Assembly: GCA_002713605.1 (NCBI GenBank)
Contig: PATL01000019.1
Span: 1-14,384, forward strand
From: a bacterium
GTDB lineage: Bacteria > Actinomycetota > Acidimicrobiia > Acidimicrobiales > UBA8592
Reading direction: 5' to 3'
DNA length: 14,384 nt
Shown here in pieces: positions 1 through 6,618 of the stretch (the stretch's first letter is position 1; the number at the start of each line of letters is the position of its first letter). A model generated the notes under the pieces. That model did not search any database and was not told where the DNA came from. It worked only from the letters and a program-made list of their open reading frames with translations. The position numbers and the translations under genes are program-made.

Positions 1-85
1 CAGCGCGACTGAGATCTAACCGTTTACGAACAGCTCTGGTTGTTGTGAGTAAGTGATCAACTTCATCTAAATTAAATTCTTCCAT
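1..85 (-). CDS. Nitroreductase family protein, N-terminal fragment (runs off left edge)
   Basis: Reading leftward from an ATG at 83-85, 28 codons stay open to the window edge. The peptide has the N-terminal nitroreductase signature TTRAVRKRLD at residues 15-24. Those ten residues are identical in the complete nitroreductase at 3504-4172, so the two are paralogues, and in this family the segment contributes to FMN binding. The likely role is a cytoplasmic FMN-dependent NAD(P)H oxidoreductase of unknown substrate. The gene is divergent from the AhpD-like gene starting at 162, with 76 bp between the two starts. The Shine-Dalgarno is weak (AAAGAG, 7-12 bases upstream). Only the first 28 residues are visible, so nothing can be said of its length or integrity. 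Confidence 0.8.
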   Translation of the reverse strand, partial: MEEFNLDEVDHLLTTTRAVRKRLDLSRA

Positions 86-161
86 GCTTACTCTTTAGTC
101 TTTCTCTATCATTCGGGTCAAGCTAAAGTATGAGCAAACAAAATTACTAAAAAGGTTTAAC

Positions 162-692
162 ATGGCACGAATTGATATTCCAGAAGGCGAAGGGTTAGAA
201 CGAAGCAGACTTTGGTATATGCAACCAGATGTTGGAAAAGGCATTGGCATGGCAGGGAACGCGCTCTATACCAAGGTCTCTTTAGATACAAGAGTTAGAG
301 AAGTAGCGAGAATGCGAATAGCCCAGATAAATGACTGTCATATATGACTAGACACACGGTCTGCATCGGCGATGCAGCAAGGGCTAGACGATGATCTTTA
401 TCATCGAGTAACCGAATACTCTGAAATAGGTGCATTCTCTGAAGAAGAGAAACTAGCAGCTGAGCTAGCAGAGCGATTTGTATTTGATCATGGAGCGCTT
501 AAATCAGATGAACCATTTTGGAAGCGCATGAAGTCAAGCTTTTCCGACCAACAAATATTAGAGCTATTATCCTTAATCGGGTTTTGTCTTGGGGTTGGAA
601 GACTACTTGCAGTCCTTGAAGTGGCGAATGACTGCCCAGTAAACCTAACAGCTGACCCTAGTGAAGATCCATCGTTCTTCACCCATGGTTAG
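162..692 (+). CDS. AhpD / carboxymuconolactone decarboxylase-like protein, probable selenoprotein (TGA = Sec62)
   Basis: The frame is open from ATG 162 to TAG 690-692 except for one TGA at 345-347. Read through, it gives 176 residues, the normal size for single-domain AhpD/CMD proteins. Family members carry a CxxC redox pair in a context like ARxRIAQxxxCxxCLDxH. Here the text is MRIAQINDCHI, TGA, LDTRSASA, so the TGA replaces the second Cys (Cys59-x-x-Sec62). The usual downstream His is Arg66. Family-like helical sequence continues in the same frame afterwards (EEEKLAAELAERF), with no frameshift or decay. A SECIS-like hairpin follows at 361-377. The Shine-Dalgarno AAAGG sits at 151-155. In the family this fold acts as a thiol peroxidase, disulfide reductase or decarboxylase, and Sec would favour a peroxidase or redox role. 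Alternatives are a nonsense mutation or a sequencing error (TGC or TGT to TGA). Without Sec machinery only a 61-residue fragment would be made. Confidence 0.8.
345..347 (+). other. In-frame TGA, probable selenocysteine codon
   Basis: This TGA lies in phase with the ATG at 162 and with all downstream family-like sequence. It falls on the second position of the CxxC redox pair, where Cys-to-Sec exchange is typical of selenoproteins. A random nonsense mutation would have no reason to hit this codon rather than any of the other 175. Confidence 0.75.
361..377 (+). promoter_or_regulatory. Candidate bacterial SECIS hairpin
   Basis: CTGCATC-GGC-GATGCAG is a perfect 7-bp stem closed by a 3-nt loop that begins with G. 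The loop begins 20 nt after the last base of the TGA. Bacterial SECIS elements, as generally described, lie inside the coding region just after the UGA. They have a short stem, a small apical loop with a G among its first bases, and a loop roughly 16-37 nt from the UGA. This hairpin meets each of those conditions while still encoding SASAMQQ in frame. SelB would bind it. Confidence 0.7.
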
Positions 693-813
693 GTTTGGGC
701 GAGGACATATCGTGATAGGACCACTAAGTGTGGTGAAAATATTAGAACTAGCTCAGAATGCAGCCGTGCTAGAACTTCGCACTTATTGGTTGCTTGAGGC
801 GATGAAAAATTAA
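685..813 (+). CDS. Possible 42-residue ORF after the AhpD-like gene
   Basis: An ATG at 685-687 overlaps the end of the AhpD-like gene by 8 bp in another frame and reads 42 codons to TAA 811-813. An internal GTG at 712 is another possible start. The middle (VVKILELAQNAAVLELRTYW) could form an amphipathic helix. There is no recognisable family and no good Shine-Dalgarno sequence. It may be chance: the only support is position and composition. The rest of the 157-bp gap up to the hydrolase start shows no other feature. Confidence 0.2.
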   Translation: MVRFGRGHIVIGPLSVVKILELAQNAAVLELRTYWLLEAMKN

Positions 814-849
814 ATGTTGAGAACGCGACCGGAATCATTTTGAGCTTTT

Positions 850-1704
850 ATGAATTCATCTGAGCCAGTAACTGAACATTTGACGACGCCATCAGGAATA
901 ACTGTGGAATTTGACTTGTGGGGTGAGCTAGAAAGGAACGCAATTCTGCTCCTGCATGGGGGCGGCCAAACCCGACATTCGTGGAATGCAACTGCCGAAA
1001 AATTAACTCGAACCGGCAGGTGCGCTATAACAATGGACTTGAGGGGTCATGGTGGTTCGGATTGGTCGAGCGATGGGGATTATAAGCTAAAAGACTTTTC
1101 TTCAGACGTTGCATACCTTATTGAGCAACTGAAAATAAACCCCGCATTAGTTGGAGCATCACTTGGAGGGCTAGTCGGAATCTATCTTGAAGGGAGCTAC
1201 AAGCCGAGTTCTATTTCGGCCCTAGTTCTGGTTGACATCGTTCCAAACATTAATGTTGCGGGGGCCGATAGGGTGAAAAGCTTCATGCTAGAAAACTCCA
1301 AAACAGGTTTTAGTTCTTTATCAGAAGTGTCAGAGATATTATCCAAGTACAATCCTCACCGTAAAAAATCCTCTGATCTGGAAGGATTGAAAAAAAATTT
1401 ACGCAAACGTGGTGATAAGTGGTTTTGGCACTGGGACCCTATGTTTATCTCAACTGAAAGGGATGAAGAGAACCCTGACATGCGTAACCCTAATTTACTA
1501 AACGAACTATGCAAAAAGATTTCTGCTCCAATGCTATTAGTGAGAGGTAAATTAAGTGATCTGGTAACAGAAAATGAAGTGGAAGAGTTTCTTAAAAGGT
1601 ATCCACATGCACGCTTCGCTGATGTTAGCGGCGCTGGACATATGGTTGTCGGCGATGAAAATGACGCATTTGCAAAGGCGATCATTGAATTTTTGAACCA
1701 ATAA
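850..1704 (+). CDS. Alpha/beta hydrolase
   Basis: This is a 284-residue, single-domain alpha/beta hydrolase, a typical length for epoxide-hydrolase/haloperoxidase/esterase relatives. The oxyanion-hole motif is LLHGGG (residues 34-39) and MDLRGHGGS (62-70) is the strand 4 region. The nucleophile elbow is GASLGG with Ser104, the acid is probably Asp237 in GKLSDLV, and the catalytic His264 lies in GAGHMV. Because the nucleophile is Ser rather than Asp, an ester, lactone, thioester or C-C bond hydrolase is more likely than an epoxide hydrolase. There is no signal peptide, so it is cytoplasmic. The gene converges on the SDR at 1713 with only 8 bp between stops. The Shine-Dalgarno is poor. Substrate unknown; the setting among SDR and acyl-CoA genes suggests hydrolysis of an ester or ring-opened intermediate. 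Confidence 0.88.
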   Translation: MNSSEPVTEHLTTPSGITVEFDLWGELERNAILLLHGGGQTRHSWNATAEKLTRTGRCAITMDLRGHGGSDWSSDGDYKLKDFSSDVAYLIEQLKINPALVGASLGGLVGIYLEGSYKPSSISALVLVDIVPNINVAGADRVKSFMLENSKTGFSSLSEVSEILSKYNPHRKKSSDLEGLKKNLRKRGDKWFWHWDPMFISTERDEENPDMRNPNLLNELCKKISAPMLLVRGKLSDLVTENEVEEFLKRYPHARFADVSGAGHMVVGDENDAFAKAIIEFLNQ

Positions 1705-1712
1705 CTATTTAT

Positions 1713-2573
1713 TTAGCTCTTCTGCTGGTTGCTGATTTCACCTTCATACCATTTAGGTACCATTGCGCGCGGACTGCCTGCGGCAAGCTCAGGTCTTGCG
1801 AGGCCAAGTAAGGCGTAATCAATATCAGACGGAAGTTTCTGTGTATGAGCCCCACCATCTACCCTAATTGTTTCTCCGTTCACATAACTAGATTCATTAC
1901 CCGCCAAGAACAAAGCGCAATTTGCAACGTCATCTACGTGACCCATTCTCTTAACTGGCGTTTGTAAGCGAACTGTCTCAACAGCGAATGGGACTTTAAA
2001 GATATCTGATGTCATTTCGGTTTCAATGACATGGGGAGCTATACAATTTACCCGAACTTGGTCATGACCATACTCAACGGCTGCAAGCTTAGCAACATAC
2101 TCAATTCCAGCTTTGGACCCCGCATATCCGACTCTCCCGACATTTGGATTATGGGCAGTCAGAGATGAACATAGAATAGCTGACCCTCCTCCGGAGTCAG
2201 CCATGGCATTGCACATAAACCTTAGGAAATAAATTGCACCGTTGAATTGCACATTAACCATTGGTTCAAGATGGTCAGGCGTAATTTCTCTTATGGTCCT
2301 TACATCGTCGTATCCAGCAAAGTTAATCGCTGCATCAATACGACCATATTGGCCCATTACTTCTTCTTGGACTCTTTCACCTTGTTTGAAGTCTGTTACA
2401 TCCCAAGAGACTCCCATTCCATTAAACTCATCTGCAGTCTTTTGAGCGAGAGCACCTCTTCGTCCCGCAATGACAATCTTTGCTCCCTCAGCCGCAAAGA
2501 GCTTTGCGCATGCATATCCGAATCCACTTGCGCCCCCGACGATAACTGCTACTTTTTCCTTCATTCTTTCCAT
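1713..2573 (-). CDS. Short-chain dehydrogenase/reductase with C-terminal extension
   Basis: A classical SDR of 286 residues. The Rossmann nucleotide loop is GGASGFG (residues 13-19), NFAG lies at 84-87, and the catalytic residues are Ser137, Tyr150 and Lys154 (YAGSK). The cofactor is probably NAD(H) or NADP(H). The segment VQFNGAIY puts Gln109 where most classical SDRs have the Asn of the catalytic tetrad. After the usual end (NGETIRVDGG, 232-241) about 45 further residues follow, which is longer than the common 250-residue form. ATG 2573 and ATG 2564 (Met4) are both possible starts; GGAAAG before the second makes 2564 attractive. The gene is divergent from the SDR operon at 2682. It presumably oxidises a hydroxy or reduces a keto intermediate; substrate unknown. 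Confidence 0.9.
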   Translation of the reverse strand: MERMKEKVAVIVGGASGFGYACAKLFAAEGAKIVIAGRRGALAQKTADEFNGMGVSWDVTDFKQGERVQEEVMGQYGRIDAAINFAGYDDVRTIREITPDHLEPMVNVQFNGAIYFLRFMCNAMADSGGGSAILCSSLTAHNPNVGRVGYAGSKAGIEYVAKLAAVEYGHDQVRVNCIAPHVIETEMTSDIFKVPFAVETVRLQTPVKRMGHVDDVANCALFLAGNESSYVNGETIRVDGGAHTQKLPSDIDYALLGLARPELAAGSPRAMVPKWYEGEISNQQKS

Positions 2574-2681
2574 ATCTTGAGATTAGCGTCAATCTATCTA
2601 AGATCCCATTTCTTGAATTTCTCGTTCCGCTCCACTACTAGTAATCTTCACTAGGGGCAAAACTTTCTAAGGGGCCACACT
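2574..2681 (+). promoter_or_regulatory. Divergent intergenic region serving two SDR transcripts
   Basis: These 108 bp separate the starts of two divergently read genes, so promoters for both must lie here or in the gene ends. A TACTAGTA palindrome at about 2636-2643 could be an operator half or chance. TTGAAT, 17 bases, then TACTAG is the best plus-strand promoter match and it is poor. A Shine-Dalgarno (AAGGGG) for the plus gene sits 8-13 bases before its ATG. Confidence 0.3.
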
Positions 2682-3488
2682 ATGAGCGTATTAGATGACT
2701 TCAAACTAAGCGGAAAAGTAGCGGTTGTAACTGGATCCGGTCAGGGTATTGGCCGAGGCATCGCATGGGGCTTAGCTGAAGCAGGGTGCGATGTTCTAAT
2801 AAATGCAAGAAGAAAAGAGGACCTTGAAATCACAGCAAAAGGAATTGAAGAAAGAGGAGGAAAAGTCTTAATCTATGATGCCGATATACGAGACAACTCT
2901 GAAACACTAGGAGATCTTGCTATTGACTCTTTAGGAGCACTTGACATTTGGGTCAACAATGTTGGCGGTTCTGATGAAAAGAAGACGAGAACTCTAATCG
3001 ATACTCCAGACGAAATCTTTAGAAACCAACTGGAGCTAAATCTAATGACTGCGTTCCAGGGCGCTAAAACTGCAGCGAAAAGAATGACTAATGGTGGAGC
3101 AATAATTAATATTTCATCAGGCGCAGGTATGCGAGGATCTCCCTTTACAGGCCCATACGCAGCAGCGAAAGCAGGAATGCTTAACATGACCGAGACTCTA
3201 GCAATTGAGTTAGCTCCGAAAATTCGTGTAAACGCAGTTTCCCCAGGGCCAGTAGTCACCGAAGCTTTCGCAGAAGTATTAGGCGCAGATGGAGCTGAAA
3301 AAGAGATAGCTACGACAATTCCACTAGGGTTCCTAGGAACTCCTGATGACATCGCCGCAGCTGTTGTCTTTCTCGCAAGCCCTGCGTCAAAGTGGATAAC
3401 TGGTCGGAACCTACTAGTAGCTGGCGGGAGGACACACAGAGCCTATCAATATGAAGAGAAACTAGAAAAAGATACAAACAAAGACTAA
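2682..3488 (+). CDS. Short-chain dehydrogenase/reductase (first gene of catabolic operon)
   Basis: A 268-residue classical SDR. The nucleotide-binding TGSGQGIG lies at residues 17-24, NNVGG at 92-96, the active-site Asn is 120 (ELNLMTAF), Ser146, Tyr159 and Lys163 are present (YAAAK), and VSPGPV follows at 187-192. All four tetrad residues are intact, unlike the divergent SDR at 1713. A soluble NAD(P)-dependent alcohol dehydrogenase or ketoreductase resembling FabG-type and 7-alpha-hydroxysteroid-type enzymes is expected. The start is supported by AAGGGG. It leads a tight plus-strand operon; the nitroreductase begins 15 bp after its stop. With the epoxide-hydrolase-like gene downstream, oxidation of a diol or hydroxy intermediate is a reasonable guess, but specificity cannot be read from the sequence. 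Confidence 0.92.
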   Translation: MSVLDDFKLSGKVAVVTGSGQGIGRGIAWGLAEAGCDVLINARRKEDLEITAKGIEERGGKVLIYDADIRDNSETLGDLAIDSLGALDIWVNNVGGSDEKKTRTLIDTPDEIFRNQLELNLMTAFQGAKTAAKRMTNGGAIINISSGAGMRGSPFTGPYAAAKAGMLNMTETLAIELAPKIRVNAVSPGPVVTEAFAEVLGADGAEKEIATTIPLGFLGTPDDIAAAVVFLASPASKWITGRNLLVAGGRTHRAYQYEEKLEKDTNKD

Positions 3489-3503
3489 AAATTAAGGAGA
3501 AAT

Positions 3504-4172
3504 ATGAAACTCAACCTATCAGTAGATGAAGTTCTGGCTACTACTAGAGCTGTCCGTAAGCGTTTAGATTTTGATAAACCAGTCGAGCATGAAATCATAA
3601 AGGAATGCTTAGAAGCTGCTATCCAATCACCAACAGGATCTAACTCTCAAAGTTGGCAATGGCTTGTCGTCACGGATCCTGTCCAACGAGCAGCGCTTGC
3701 AGAGCTGTATAAGCAAGGATGGGAACTTTACACCCAAATGGAAGGAAATGTTGAAACAGCTTATAAAGGTGTCGACGAAGATCGTATATCTCAGCAGAGC
3801 CGTGTTCTTGACTCAGCAACATATCTTGCCCAGAATTTTGAGAAAGTCCCCGTGATGATGATTCCCATACTGCCTGGTCGCTTTGAAGGTCTGCCGTCAA
3901 TGGCCTCAGCGGCGATGCTTGGGTCCATTCTTCCTGGCGCGTGGAGCTTTATGTTAGCTGCTAGAGAACGAGGATTAGGTACAGCTTGGACGACTATACA
4001 TTTGATGTTCGAAGAGCAGGCAGCTGAAGTTCTTGGAATTGACTATCAAAGCTATACACAGTGTGCATTAATAACATGCGGATATTCTAAAGGTACAGAT
4101 TTTAAACCTGCAAAAAGGCCCCCGCTAGACACAGTCCTACATTGGGATCGTTGGGATGGAGAGGCGCCATGA
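3504..4172 (+). CDS. Nitroreductase family FMN oxidoreductase
   Basis: A 222-residue nitroreductase-fold protein with the N-terminal signature TTRAVRKRLDFDKPV (residues 13-27) and the FMN/dimer segment AIQSPTGSNSQSWQWLVVTD (39-58). The glycine-rich C-terminal part is RERGLGTAWTT (154-164). Length is usual for the family, which acts as cytoplasmic flavin dimers reducing nitro groups, quinones or conjugated double bonds with NAD(P)H. A strong Shine-Dalgarno (AAGGAGA) precedes the ATG. The stop overlaps the start of the next gene in ATGA (4169-4172), implying translational coupling. It is a paralogue of the fragment at the left edge. In this operon it could reduce an enone or other unsaturated intermediate; that is inference. 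Confidence 0.92.
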   Translation: MKLNLSVDEVLATTRAVRKRLDFDKPVEHEIIKECLEAAIQSPTGSNSQSWQWLVVTDPVQRAALAELYKQGWELYTQMEGNVETAYKGVDEDRISQQSRVLDSATYLAQNFEKVPVMMIPILPGRFEGLPSMASAAMLGSILPGAWSFMLAARERGLGTAWTTIHLMFEEQAAEVLGIDYQSYTQCALITCGYSKGTDFKPAKRPPLDTVLHWDRWDGEAP

Positions 4173-4561
4173 GCAATACAGCACCCGAAGAAATAGTAAC
4201 GAAATTCATTCAGCTGATTAATCGGAAGGACTTAACTGAGGCTACTAACCTTCTCTCAGAGGATTGCGAATATGATAATGTGCCGATGGGGAAAACTTTC
4301 GGACGGGAATCGATACTTGCACAACTTGAACCCATGATGGGAAGATGTGCTGAGATAGATTGGATTATAATTCGCCAAACAGCCACAGGTTCAATTGTTA
4401 TGAATGAACGAATGGATAAATTCCTTTGGCCTCATGGTTGGGTTGAAATGCCATGCGCTGGAATTTTCGAGGTCAAAGATGAAAAAATTATTTTGTGGAG
4501 AGATTATTTTGATCTTCCAACATACATAAATCAACTGCCCAAACAGTCAGACGAGAGCTAA
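4169..4561 (+). CDS. Limonene-1,2-epoxide hydrolase-like protein (SnoaL/NTF2 fold)
   Basis: The start is ATG 4169, not the upstream in-frame ATG at 4142: GGAGAGG lies at 4158-4164 and the ATG overlaps the nitroreductase stop by 4 bp. The product has 130 residues, a typical single NTF2-like domain. It keeps what I recall as the limonene-1,2-epoxide hydrolase active-site pattern: Tyr35 and Asn37 (EYDN), Arg81 and Asp83 (NERMD), and an Asp in WRDYFD (112 or 115). The spacing of 46 residues between Tyr35 and Arg81 equals that of Tyr53 and Arg99 in the Rhodococcus enzyme. Such enzymes open epoxides to vicinal diols in one step using water. Other SnoaL-like proteins are isomerases or non-enzymatic, but the retained polar triad favours hydrolysis. 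It sits between the nitroreductase and the carboxylase gene. Confidence 0.8.
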   Translation: MSNTAPEEIVTKFIQLINRKDLTEATNLLSEDCEYDNVPMGKTFGRESILAQLEPMMGRCAEIDWIIIRQTATGSIVMNERMDKFLWPHGWVEMPCAGIFEVKDEKIILWRDYFDLPTYINQLPKQSDES

Positions 4562-4564
4562 CAA

Positions 4565-6391
4565 GTGGCTGTGGATCTTCAGTCTCCACTACAGGGAACA
4601 GTTTTAATCATTGATGTTGAAGTAGGAGATCAAATCTTAGAAGGCCAGCGAGTCGCGCTACTGGAATCAATGAAAATGGAGCATGAAGTCCTAGCGACTT
4701 CAGGAGGAGTGATTACAAAAGTTTGTATTGAAATTGGACAAATGGTTTCAGAGTCGGAAAACCTGTTTTCCTTTGACGAACGAGAAACACTTTCAGAGAA
4801 TGAAGTAACAAGCGATGAATTGGACTTGACTCATATACGACCTGATCTTGCCGAAACTATAGAGCGGCATGAAATCGGAAGAGATCACCGACGTATGAGC
4901 GCTGTTGAAAAACGTTATTTAAAAGGAAAACGAACAGCAAGAGAAAATATTGCCGACCTTACTGATGGGGGAGAATTTATTGAATATGGACCCCTAGTCA
5001 TTGCTCCTCAACGGAAACGTCGATCAGTGGACGATCTCATTTTGAATACTCCTGCCGATGGGATGGTCGGCGGCCTTGCGGAAGTCAATTCAGATTTATT
5101 TGATGAAAGCAAAACACAGTGTGTGGTTATTTCTTACGACTACACAGTCCTAGCAGGAACACAAGGTGGGCAGAACCACCGGAAAAAGGATCGGCTGTTT
5201 GAGATCGCTAAGAAATGGAAACTTCCAGTGGTTTTTTTCACTGAAGGTGGTGGTGGCAGACCCGGTGATACGGATGGCCTTCAAGTTGCAGGTTTAGACT
5301 GTTTAGCTTTTGGGCTATGGGCTGAACTCTCAGGCGATGTCCCTCTCGTTGGTATCACCTCAGGGTATTGTTTCGCCGGGAATGCGGCGATCTTAGGCTG
5401 TTGCGATGTAATCATTGCGACAGAAGATGCAAATATCGGCATGGGCGGGCCTTCGATGATTGAAGGTGGTGGTTTAGGAACATATCATCCATCCGAGATA
5501 GGTCCTATGGAAACTCAGAAAGCTAACGGAGTAGTAGATATTCTCGCAAAAGATGAACAAGAGGCAGTTAAAATTGCAAAGAAATATCTTTCATATTTTC
5601 AAGGGGAAGGAACAGATTGGGATTTACAAGATCAGAGAGCACTTAGACACCTAATCCCTGAGAATAGGTTACGTGCCTACGACATCCGAAAAGTGATTAA
5701 CGTTCTGTTTGATATAGATTCAGTATTAGAACTCAGAAAAGACTTTGGTTTTGGAATCATTACGTCCTTAGCTCGTATTGAAGGAAAGCCAATCGGTGTT
5801 ATAGCAAATAATCCAGAACATCTAGGGGGAGCGATTGATGCTGACGCAGCAGATAAAGCTTCAAGATTTATGCAATTATGTGATGCACACGACCTTCCAA
5901 TCATTAGCCTGTGCGACACTCCGGGTTTCATGGTCGGCCCGGAGGCGGAGGAAAGTGGGTTAGTAAGGCATGTAAGTAGAATGTTCGTTAACGCTAGATC
6001 TGTGACAGTCCCAACTGGCACCATCGTGCTTCGAAAGGCTTATGGTCTGGGAGCGCAAGCTATGGCTTCAGGGGGATTCAAATTCCCTATGTTTACGATT
6101 TCCTGGCCGACAGGAGAGTTTGGAGGAATGGGACTCGAAGGGGCAGTAAAATTAGGATACAAAAAGGACTTAGAAGCTATAGATGACCCGAAGGAACGGG
6201 AGCATATGTACCAAAATCTAGTTAAAAGGATGTACGAGGTTGGTAAGGGTTTAAGTATGGCTGATCATTTTGAAATAGACGATGTGATTGATCCTCAAGA
6301 ATCTAGAAAATGGATTATTACTGCGTTAAGAGCTGCCGGTCCAGCGAAGAGTCGTGGTGAAAAGAAACGCCCGATGATAGATACGTGGTAA
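4565..6391 (+). CDS. Acyl-CoA carboxylase: biotin carrier domain fused to carboxyltransferase
   Basis: 608 residues beginning at GTG 4565, 3 bp after the previous stop; GAGAG at 4553-4557 is a modest Shine-Dalgarno. Residues 1-70 form a biotinyl domain with Lys37 in ESMKMEH as the biotin attachment site. About 90-608 is the carboxyltransferase, as in the beta chains of propionyl-, methylcrotonyl- and geranyl-CoA carboxylases. Visible motifs are GGGGRPGDTDG (228-238), GYCFAGNAA (267-275), GMGGPSMIEGGG (292-303), DTPGFMVG (451-458) and WPTGEFGGMG (514-523). It would move CO2 from carboxybiotin to an acyl-CoA. Biotin carboxylase is missing here and must be supplied from elsewhere. Fusing the carrier to the transferase rather than to the carboxylase subunit is the less usual order. 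It ends the operon. The acyl-CoA substrate is not evident from the sequence. Confidence 0.9.
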   Translation: MAVDLQSPLQGTVLIIDVEVGDQILEGQRVALLESMKMEHEVLATSGGVITKVCIEIGQMVSESENLFSFDERETLSENEVTSDELDLTHIRPDLAETIERHEIGRDHRRMSAVEKRYLKGKRTARENIADLTDGGEFIEYGPLVIAPQRKRRSVDDLILNTPADGMVGGLAEVNSDLFDESKTQCVVISYDYTVLAGTQGGQNHRKKDRLFEIAKKWKLPVVFFTEGGGGRPGDTDGLQVAGLDCLAFGLWAELSGDVPLVGITSGYCFAGNAAILGCCDVIIATEDANIGMGGPSMIEGGGLGTYHPSEIGPMETQKANGVVDILAKDEQEAVKIAKKYLSYFQGEGTDWDLQDQRALRHLIPENRLRAYDIRKVINVLFDIDSVLELRKDFGFGIITSLARIEGKPIGVIANNPEHLGGAIDADAADKASRFMQLCDAHDLPIISLCDTPGFMVGPEAEESGLVRHVSRMFVNARSVTVPTGTIVLRKAYGLGAQAMASGGFKFPMFTISWPTGEFGGMGLEGAVKLGYKKDLEAIDDPKEREHMYQNLVKRMYEVGKGLSMADHFEIDDVIDPQESRKWIITALRAAGPAKSRGEKKRPMIDTW

Positions 6392-6426
6392 AGATCTACT
6401 GTATGCACTCCCACTGTATTCTTGAT

Positions 6427-6549
6427 TTATTCTCTGAAGATAGCGAGGATGACGAGAACAATAGCAAGAATTAAAGCTACAATCCCCAAACCGGTATCGG
6501 CATTCCTGCTGAAAATCCTAGCTTTCACCTCTTTTGGCGAATGGGCCAA
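6427..6549 (-). CDS. Small single-span membrane protein (about 33-48 residues)
   Basis: Downstream of the LivF-like gene and on the same strand, a short frame ends at TAA (6427-6429). Its C-terminal half is one strong membrane helix, GLGIVALILAIVLVILAIF, followed by RE at the very end. The preceding part is charged (HSPKEVKARIFSRNADT). This positive segment then membrane helix with almost no tail looks designed rather than random. Possible starts are TTG 6549 (40 residues, used here), GTG 6573 (48 residues) and GTG 6528 (33 residues); none has a clearly good Shine-Dalgarno. It begins 45-70 bp after the LivF stop, so it could be co-transcribed. No family recognised; function unknown. The remaining bases up to the carboxylase stop (6392-6426) show nothing. 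Confidence 0.45.
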   Translation of the reverse strand: MAHSPKEVKARIFSRNADTGLGIVALILAIVLVILAIFRE

Positions 6550-6618
6550 CCAACATGAGGGCACGGTATCCACTTCCCATGATTAGGTGTGAATAGCTAA
6601 ATAAACGGTTGTGGTTTA

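Noticed and set aside
86..119. TTGACC and TAAAGA as a promoter for the left-edge nitroreductase
   Set aside because: The -10 match is only three of six and lies about 7 bases before the ATG, leaving no room for a leader unless translation is leaderless.
162..347. AhpD-like region as two separate genes or a frameshifted pseudogene
   Set aside because: Both halves are in the same frame and only one codon is a stop. No base insertion or deletion is needed, and the stop falls on the redox Cys position.
2247..2654. 135-codon plus-strand frame opposite the SDR
   Set aside because: It lies antisense to a gene with intact catalytic motifs and its peptide has no recognisable domain; a shadow frame.
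4142..4168. Upstream ATG of the LEH-like gene
   Set aside because: It lies well inside the nitroreductase gene. ATG 4169 has a proper ribosome site and the classic ATGA overlap.
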